A DNA stretch of 19,253 bases, from assembly GCA_900321915.1 (NCBI GenBank), contig ONXW01000031.1, forward strand, positions 1-19,253, read 5' to 3'. Positions 14,666-19,253 of this stretch are shown piece by piece. The stretch comes from an uncultured Eubacteriales bacterium (GTDB lineage: Bacteria; Bacillota; Clostridia; Lachnospirales; Lachnospiraceae). The notes beneath the pieces were generated by a model. The model saw only the letters and a program-made list of their open reading frames with translations, did not search any database and was not told the origin of the DNA. The first letter of the stretch is position 1, and each line of letters opens with the position of its first letter. The translations under genes were made by a program, and so were the position numbers.

Positions 14666-14703
14666 TTATAACAAGAAAATATATCTGATGAATCCTGTTA
14701 TAA
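14666..14703 (+). promoter_or_regulatory. Inverted repeat in the livK mRNA leader
   Basis: TTATAACA (14666-14673) and TGTTATAA (14696-14703) are perfect complements separated by 22 bases, between the predicted transcription start and the AGGAGGAG ribosome binding site (14711-14718). The first arm lies in the self-complementary GTTATAAC. It may be an RNA hairpin or a pair of DNA half-sites; it does not resemble a T-box leader. Confidence 0.42.
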
Positions 14704-14724
14704 TAAAAAGAGGAGGAGATAACA

Positions 14725-15960
14725 ATGAAAAAACAGTTAATCAGCCTGGCGATGGCAGCGCTTATGGCAGCATCCCTTACCGCATGCGGCGGATCCGCAC
14801 CGGCAGAGACTACCGCGGCGGCAGAGCAGCCGGCAGAAGCACCGGCGGAAGCTCCGGCAGAGCAGCAGGCGGAAGCACCGGCGGAGGCTCCGGCAGACGG
14901 ACTTTCCTGGAAGATCGGCGGTATCGGACCGATCACCGGACCGGCGGCAGCTTACGGCGTATCCGTTAAGAATTCCTTCGAGCTGGCGGCAAAAGAGATC
15001 AACGAGGCCGGCGGCATCAACGGCTATCCTGTGGAAATCCAGTTCCAGGACGACGAGCATGACCCGGAGAAGTCCGTGAATGCTTACAATACCCTGAAGG
15101 ACTGGGGCATGCAGCTGCTCATGGGTACGGTTACTTCCAAGCCCTGTATCGCAGTTGAGGCTGAGGCCCAGGCAGACAACATGTTCCTGCTGACACCCTC
15201 CGGCTCCGCGGTAGAGTGCATCACCGGCGACAATGCGTTCCGCGTATGCTTCGCTGACCCGGCACAGGGCGCGAAGTCCGCACAGTACATCGGCGAGCAC
15301 AAGCTGGCTACCAAGATCGGTATCATCTATGACAGCTCTTCCGAGTATTCCGACGGTATCCGCGCTTCCTTCGTGGAAGAGGCAGCTGCCCAGGGTCTTG
15401 AGATTGTCTCCAGCGAGGCTTTCACCGCTGATACCAGCACAGATTTCTCCGTACAGCTTGACAAGGCAAAAGAGGCCGGCGCAGAGCTGGTATTCCTTCC
15501 GATTTACTATCAGGAGGCTTCTGTTATCCTGAAGCAGGCTTCCGATAAGGAATATGCCCCGATCTTCTTCGGATGCGACGGTATGGACGGCATCCTGAGC
15601 GTTGAGAACTTCGACACCTCCCTGGCTGAGGGCCTGATGCTCCTCACCCCGTTCTCCATCGACGAGGAAGGCAGCAAGGATTATGTAGAAGCTTACCGCG
15701 CTGCATACAACATTGACCCGCTTCAGTTCGGCGCAGACTGCTATGACGGCATGTATGCCATCAAGGCTGCCCTGGAAGACGCAAACCTCACACCTGAGGC
15801 TGACGCTTCCACCATCTGCGACGCCATGAAGACTTCCATGACAAAGATCAGCATTGACGGCCTGACAGGCAGCGGCATGACCTGGACAGCAGACGGTGAG
15901 CCGAACAAGGCCCCGAAGGCTGTTAAGATTGAGAACGGCGCTTATGTGATGCAGGACTAA
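14725..15960 (+). CDS. livK: Branched-chain amino acid type ABC transporter, substrate-binding lipoprotein
   Basis: An extracellular solute-binding protein that delivers its ligand to the LivHM permease. The product is 411 residues. The first 20 residues are a lipoprotein signal (KK, hydrophobic core, lipobox LTAC) with C21 the lipidated cysteine. Residues ~26-57 are an Ala/Glu/Pro linker, and the type I periplasmic-binding fold follows (IGGIGPITGPAAAYG, INEAGGINGYPVEI, DDEHDPEKSVNAYNTL, LLTPSGSA). The ligand is probably leucine, isoleucine or valine, but the family also binds other amino acids, amides or urea-like compounds, so specificity is not fixed. Codon use differs from neighbouring genes (many GCA, GCT, TCC, CTG), consistent with strong expression. 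A strong AGGAGGAGAT site and the consensus promoter agree. Confidence 0.92.
   Translation: MKKQLISLAMAALMAASLTACGGSAPAETTAAAEQPAEAPAEAPAEQQAEAPAEAPADGLSWKIGGIGPITGPAAAYGVSVKNSFELAAKEINEAGGINGYPVEIQFQDDEHDPEKSVNAYNTLKDWGMQLLMGTVTSKPCIAVEAEAQADNMFLLTPSGSAVECITGDNAFRVCFADPAQGAKSAQYIGEHKLATKIGIIYDSSSEYSDGIRASFVEEAAAQGLEIVSSEAFTADTSTDFSVQLDKAKEAGAELVFLPIYYQEASVILKQASDKEYAPIFFGCDGMDGILSVENFDTSLAEGLMLLTPFSIDEEGSKDYVEAYRAAYNIDPLQFGADCYDGMYAIKAALEDANLTPEADASTICDAMKTSMTKISIDGLTGSGMTWTADGEPNKAPKAVKIENGAYVMQD
14835..14899 (+). repeat. Imperfect 36-base tandem repeat encoding the livK linker
   Basis: The stretch GAAGCACCGGCGGA recurs at 14836 and 14872, a period of 36 bases or 12 codons, and the following bases also match with few changes. 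It encodes the alternating PAEAPAEAPAE linker behind the lipidated cysteine. Such linkers hold the binding domain away from the membrane and their copy number can vary by slippage. Confidence 0.7.
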
Positions 15961-16004
15961 TCCGCGCGCACAGGCAGGAAATACGATAAGTTATGTAATG
16001 TTGC

Positions 16005-16036
16005 CCGAGGGGGTTGTTGCAGAACAGCCCCCTCGG
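16005..16036 (+). promoter_or_regulatory. Strong hairpin between livK and livH without a T-tract
   Basis: A 14-pair stem (16005-16018 with 16023-16036, one G-U pair) has the loop GCAG and a core of five G facing five C. It is followed by ATTTACGC, not a T-run. It lies 44 bases after the livK stop and 43 before livH. It may stabilise the 3' end of an abundant livK message or partly terminate it, giving more binding protein than permease. Confidence 0.75.
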
Positions 16037-16079
16037 ATTTACGCAAAGAGAGTAAACGGAATCTGGAAAGGAGTCAGAT

Positions 16080-16961
16080 ATGAGTTTTCTGTCCTATCTG
16101 ATCAACGGAATCAGTCTTGGCAGCGTATATGCCATAATTGCACTGGGATACACCATGGTTTACGGTATCGCTAAGATGCTGAATTTCGCCCACGGCGACA
16201 TCATCATGGTAGGCGCGTTCGCGGCATTTACCATTGTGAGCACCCTGGGCGGCCCTTCCATTGCGGGTATCCTTACGGCTGTTGTGGTATGTACGGTGCT
16301 CGGAGTGACCATCGAGAGAGTGGCTTACCGCCCGCTGCGCGGCGCGCCTTCCCTTTCCGTGCTGATTACCGCCATCGGCGTGAGCTACCTCCTGCAGAAC
16401 CTTGCGCTCCTGATTTTCGGATCCAACGCGCGGCAGTTCACCTCCGTAGTGACGCTTCCCGCGCTGAAGCTTGCCGGGGGCCAGCTTTCCATCTCCGGCG
16501 TGACGATAGTTACCATCATCTCGTCCATCGTCATCATGGCGCTGCTCACGACCTTCGTCAACAAAACCAGGATGGGACAGGCGATGCAGGCGGTTTCCGA
16601 GGACCAGGGGGCAGCGACCCTCATGGGAATCGATGTCAATAAGACCATCGCCCTGACGTTCGCCATCGGTTCTTTCCTGGCAGCCATCGCGGGCTGCCTT
16701 CTCTGCTCGGCTTATCCGTCGCTTACGCCCTATACCGGCTCCATGCCGGGCATCAAGGCATTCGTCGCTGCCGTGTTCGGCGGGATCGGTTCCATTCCCG
16801 GCGCCATGCTGGGCGGCATCCTGCTGGGCGTGATTGAAAACCTTGCGAAAGCTTACATTTCATCCCAGCTTTCTGACGCGATAGTCTTTTCTGTCCTGAT
16901 TATTGTCCTTCTTGTCAGGCCGACGGGCCTGCTCGGAAGAAAACTGAGCGAGAAAGTATAG
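16080..16961 (+). CDS. livH: Branched-chain amino acid ABC transporter permease LivH
   Basis: The product is 293 residues and almost wholly hydrophobic, with about eight membrane segments. The N-terminal LINGISLGSVYAIIALGYTMVYG, then MLNFAHGDIIMVGAF, ERVAYRPLRGAPSLSVLI, and the late GSMPGIKAFVAAVFGGIGSIPGAMLGG are typical of LivH. It forms the membrane channel with LivM. GGAAAGGAG (16065-16073) lies six bases before the ATG. It is separated from livK by the 16005-16036 hairpin and from livM by 9 bases. Confidence 0.95.
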   Translation: MSFLSYLINGISLGSVYAIIALGYTMVYGIAKMLNFAHGDIIMVGAFAAFTIVSTLGGPSIAGILTAVVVCTVLGVTIERVAYRPLRGAPSLSVLITAIGVSYLLQNLALLIFGSNARQFTSVVTLPALKLAGGQLSISGVTIVTIISSIVIMALLTTFVNKTRMGQAMQAVSEDQGAATLMGIDVNKTIALTFAIGSFLAAIAGCLLCSAYPSLTPYTGSMPGIKAFVAAVFGGIGSIPGAMLGGILLGVIENLAKAYISSQLSDAIVFSVLIIVLLVRPTGLLGRKLSEKV

Positions 16962-16970
16962 GGGGCTTTT

Positions 16971-18044
16971 ATGGATACGCTGAAATCCTATAAGAATAAA
17001 ACATTTATACAGAATATGATAACCATCGGGATGGTTGTCGCCTGCTACGCAGTCATACAGGTGCTTATCGCCACCGGGAACATCAACAGCCTGATGAAGG
17101 GAATCCTGGTCCCGATCTGCACTTACGTCATCCTGGCGGTGTCCCTGAACCTTACCGTGGGAATCCTGGGCGAGCTGAGCCTGGGGCACGCCGGCTTCAT
17201 GTGCGTGGGCGCTTTTTCCGGCGCGTTCTTTACCAATCTCATGGCTGACGCCATACCGAACACCATGGTCCGTTTTGTCCTCGCCATCCTCATCGGCGCG
17301 GCCGTGGCGGCCCTGTTCGGGTTCCTCATCGGCATTCCGGTACTCCGCCTGAAGGGCGATTACCTGGCGATTGTCACACTGGCCTTCGGGGAAATCATCA
17401 AGAACATTATCAATTCCATGTTTGTCGGCGTGGACAGCCGGGGCATCCATGTATCCATGAAGGATACAGCCTCCCTGGGGCTGGAAGCCGACGGGAAGAT
17501 CATCATAAAGGGCGCCCAGGGAATTACGGGTACGCCGAAGCTTTCCACATTCACCATCGGGGTTATCCTTGTCCTGATCACCCTTGTCATTGTCCTGAAC
17601 CTGATGAGCTCCAGGACCGGGCGCGCCGTCATGGCAATCCGCGACAACCGCATCGCGGCGGAGTCTATCGGCATCAATATCACAAAGTACAAGCTGCTCG
17701 CGTTCTCCCTGTCGGCATCCCTCGCCGGAGTGGCCGGCGTGCTCTACGCGCACAACCTGGCATCCCTGGCCGCGACGCCGAAGAGCTTCGGCTACAATAT
17801 GTCCATCACGATCCTTGTATTCGTGGTGCTCGGCGGGATCGGCAATATCCGCGGCTCCATCATCGCGGCGGCAGTGCTCACGCTGCTTCCGGAGCTTCTC
17901 CGCGGCCTCAGCAATTACCGAATGCTCATCTATGCCATCGTGCTGATTGTGATGATGATTTTGACGTCCGCGCCGAAGGCGATCGCCATGCGGGAGCGGA
18001 TGCTGGAGCAGTTCGGAAAGCGCCGGGCAAAGGAGGCGGACTGA
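16971..18044 (+). CDS. livM: Branched-chain amino acid ABC transporter permease LivM
   Basis: The product is 357 residues with about nine or ten hydrophobic segments. Recognisable family wording is NLTVGILGELSLGHAGFMCVGAF, PVLRLKGDYLAIVTLAFGEIIKN, GRAVMAIRDNRIAAESIGIN and VVLGGIGNIRGSIIAAAVLT. It ends in a charged cytoplasmic tail. LivM pairs with LivH in the membrane channel. A GGGGG site (from 16961) precedes the ATG, and livG begins one base after its stop, with its AAAGGAGGCGG site inside the livM end. Confidence 0.95.
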   Translation: MDTLKSYKNKTFIQNMITIGMVVACYAVIQVLIATGNINSLMKGILVPICTYVILAVSLNLTVGILGELSLGHAGFMCVGAFSGAFFTNLMADAIPNTMVRFVLAILIGAAVAALFGFLIGIPVLRLKGDYLAIVTLAFGEIIKNIINSMFVGVDSRGIHVSMKDTASLGLEADGKIIIKGAQGITGTPKLSTFTIGVILVLITLVIVLNLMSSRTGRAVMAIRDNRIAAESIGINITKYKLLAFSLSASLAGVAGVLYAHNLASLAATPKSFGYNMSITILVFVVLGGIGNIRGSIIAAAVLTLLPELLRGLSNYRMLIYAIVLIVMMILTSAPKAIAMRERMLEQFGKRRAKEAD

Positions 18045-18045
18045 T

Positions 18046-18804
18046 ATGGCTATGCTGACTGTTAAGAACCTGAGTATCTCCTTCGGCGGCCTGAAGGCGG
18101 TGGACGATTTCAGCGTCACCATCGAGAAAGGGCAGCTCTACGGGCTCATCGGGCCCAACGGAGCCGGAAAGACAACGGTATTCAACCTTCTGACCGGCGT
18201 CTATAAGCCGGATTCCGGGATGATCGTCCTGGACGATAAGGATATTACCGGGAAAAGCACAATAGAGATCAACCGCGCGGGAATCGCGAGAACCTTCCAG
18301 AATATCCGCCTGTTCAAGGAGCTTTCCGTGCTGGACAATGTCAAGGCGGGGCTTCATAACCATTATCCCTATTCCACCGTCAGCGGCATTCTCAGGCTGC
18401 CTTCCTTTCGGAAGCAGGAGAAGGCCATGGACGACAGGGCTATGGAAATCCTGAAGGTGTTTGACCTGGACGGGGAATTCGGGTATAAGGCGTCCAACCT
18501 TCCCTACGGTAAGCAGAGGAAGCTGGAGATTGCCCGCGCCATCGCAACGGAGCCGAAACTCCTCCTGCTGGATGAGCCGGCGGCCGGCATGAACCCGAAC
18601 GAGACCGCGGAGCTTATGGAAACGATACGTTTTGTCCGCGACCATTTTGACATGACAATCCTCCTGATTGAGCACGACATGAAGCTGGTTTCCGGAATCT
18701 GCGAGAGGCTTTCGGTGCTGAATTTCGGGCACCTGCTGGCAGAAGGCCCTACCGCGGAGGTTCTCAACAATCACGACGTTATTGTGGCATATTTAGGAGA
18801 GTAG
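18046..18804 (+). CDS. livG: Branched-chain amino acid ABC transporter ATP-binding protein LivG
   Basis: A cytoplasmic ATPase of 252 residues that powers the LivHM channel together with LivF. Walker A is GPNGAGKTT (36-44), the Q-loop lies in RTFQNIRLF, the signature is LPYGKQRKLEIARA (from 152), Walker B is LLLLDEP, and the switch histidine lies in LLIEHDMKLV. The stretch AAGMNPNET after Walker B and the C-terminal LLAEGPTAEVLNNHDVIVAYLGE are typical of LivG rather than LivF. Confidence 0.96.
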   Translation: MAMLTVKNLSISFGGLKAVDDFSVTIEKGQLYGLIGPNGAGKTTVFNLLTGVYKPDSGMIVLDDKDITGKSTIEINRAGIARTFQNIRLFKELSVLDNVKAGLHNHYPYSTVSGILRLPSFRKQEKAMDDRAMEILKVFDLDGEFGYKASNLPYGKQRKLEIARAIATEPKLLLLDEPAAGMNPNETAELMETIRFVRDHFDMTILLIEHDMKLVSGICERLSVLNFGHLLAEGPTAEVLNNHDVIVAYLGE

Positions 18805-18814
18805 GAGGGATACG

Positions 18815-19253
18815 ATGGCACTCTTGGAAGTACGGGACCTGAACGTCTATTACGGCGTTATCCAGGCGCTGAAAAATGTATCCTTCGATGTGGAACAGGG
18901 AGATATTATCGCTCTGATCGGCGCAAACGGCGCCGGCAAGACAACCACGCTGCACACCATTTCGGGGCTCATCCGCGCGAAAAGCGGAAAGATCGTGCTT
19001 GACGGCAAGGACATTACCCATATTCCGGCTTATAAGCTGGTGGGCATGGGTATGGCGCAGGTGCCGGAAGGCCGGAGGGTCTTTTCCCAGCTGACCGTTT
19101 ACCAGAATCTCTGCATGGGGGCATTTACCAGAAAAGACAAGGCGGAGACGGAGCATACCCTGGAGCAGGTCTATAAGCGCTTCCCGCGTCTGAAGGAGCG
19201 CAGGAACCAGACGGCCGGGACGCTTTCCGGCGGCGAGCAGCAGATGCTGGCCA
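18815..19253 (+). CDS. livF: Branched-chain amino acid ABC transporter ATP-binding protein LivF, 5' part
   Basis: The frame opens at ATG 18815, 10 bases after the livG stop and preceded by GTAGGAGGG, and runs off the window end after 146 residues. Walker A is GANGAGKTT (36-44), the Q-loop region is AQVPEGRRVFSQLTVYQNL, and the signature LSGGEQQMLA is at the edge; Walker B is beyond the window. QVPEGRRVF is characteristic of LivF. It completes the usual livKHMGF set. Confidence 0.95.
   Translation, partial: MALLEVRDLNVYYGVIQALKNVSFDVEQGDIIALIGANGAGKTTTLHTISGLIRAKSGKIVLDGKDITHIPAYKLVGMGMAQVPEGRRVFSQLTVYQNLCMGAFTRKDKAETEHTLEQVYKRFPRLKERRNQTAGTLSGGEQQMLA

Noticed and set aside
14657..14724. T-box riboswitch in the livK leader
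   Set aside because: The leader is only about 68 bases and lacks the long stem I, the T-box sequence and a terminator hairpin.
16860..18122. Minus-strand 420-codon open frame opposite livM
   Set aside because: Very rich in Asp, His, Gln and Arg, as expected from the complement of a hydrophobic membrane-protein gene.
1..19253. CRISPR array, transposase, integrase, attachment site or toxin-antitoxin pair
   Set aside because: No evenly spaced repeats, terminal inverted repeats or matching proteins were seen; the gene content is housekeeping throughout.

Overview
The window looks like chromosomal core sequence from a spore-forming member of the Clostridia, most likely family Lachnospiraceae with a rather GC-rich genome. 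Evidence: Gram-positive style Shine-Dalgarno sequences (AGGAGG) before most genes, the sporulation pair DUF2953 + YtfJ, the Firmicute block rpmB(-)/yloU/yloV/recG, an ATP- and fatty-acid-kinase style YloV/FakA, and a long divergent PRPP synthetase of the type I associate with Lachnospiraceae. Nothing looks like a phage, plasmid, IS element or CRISPR array, coding density is very high, and no gene-free stretch exceeds about 230 bases.

Layout. (A) 2-4102, plus strand, tightly packed and partly overlapping: the 3' part of rimO, pgsA, cinA, a 102-aa protein of unknown function, a DUF2953 membrane protein and ytfJ, closed by a symmetrical terminator (4116-4142). (B) rpmB on the minus strand (4155-4340) with its own promoter and a leader hairpin, divergent from yloU-fakA (4532-6588). 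A strong terminator (6615-6647) follows fakA only 20 bases before recG (6668-8728). (C) prs on the minus strand (8771-9985), convergent with recG across a hairpin with a T-tract on the prs side. (D) A 113-base divergent promoter region, then a PDZ/radical-SAM DUF512 protein, der, plsY and gpsA (10099-14498), all plus strand. (E) A 226-base regulatory region with a perfect-consensus sigma-A promoter, then a branched-chain amino-acid type ABC importer, livK, livH, livM, livG and livF (14725 to the window end, livF cut off). A strong hairpin without a T-tract separates livK from the permease genes.

How the genes fit together. Several steps of phospholipid synthesis lie in this window in separate units: FakA (acyl-phosphate from exogenous fatty acids), GpsA (glycerol-3-phosphate), PlsY (acyl-phosphate + glycerol-3-phosphate to lysophosphatidate) and PgsA (phosphatidylglycerol-phosphate). 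RimO, L28, Der and possibly DUF512 relate to ribosome assembly or modification; RecG to replication-fork repair; Prs to nucleotide precursors; YtfJ and DUF2953 to spores; Liv to peptide-derived amino-acid uptake.

The window is mostly conserved housekeeping. The most unusual points are: a promoter so close to the DUF512 start codon that the mRNA would be leaderless; the extended PRPP synthetase with an altered PRPP loop; the uncharacterised PDZ-radical SAM protein coupled to der; the terminator immediately before recG; and the nested palindromes around the consensus liv promoter. I see no clear new multi-gene system.
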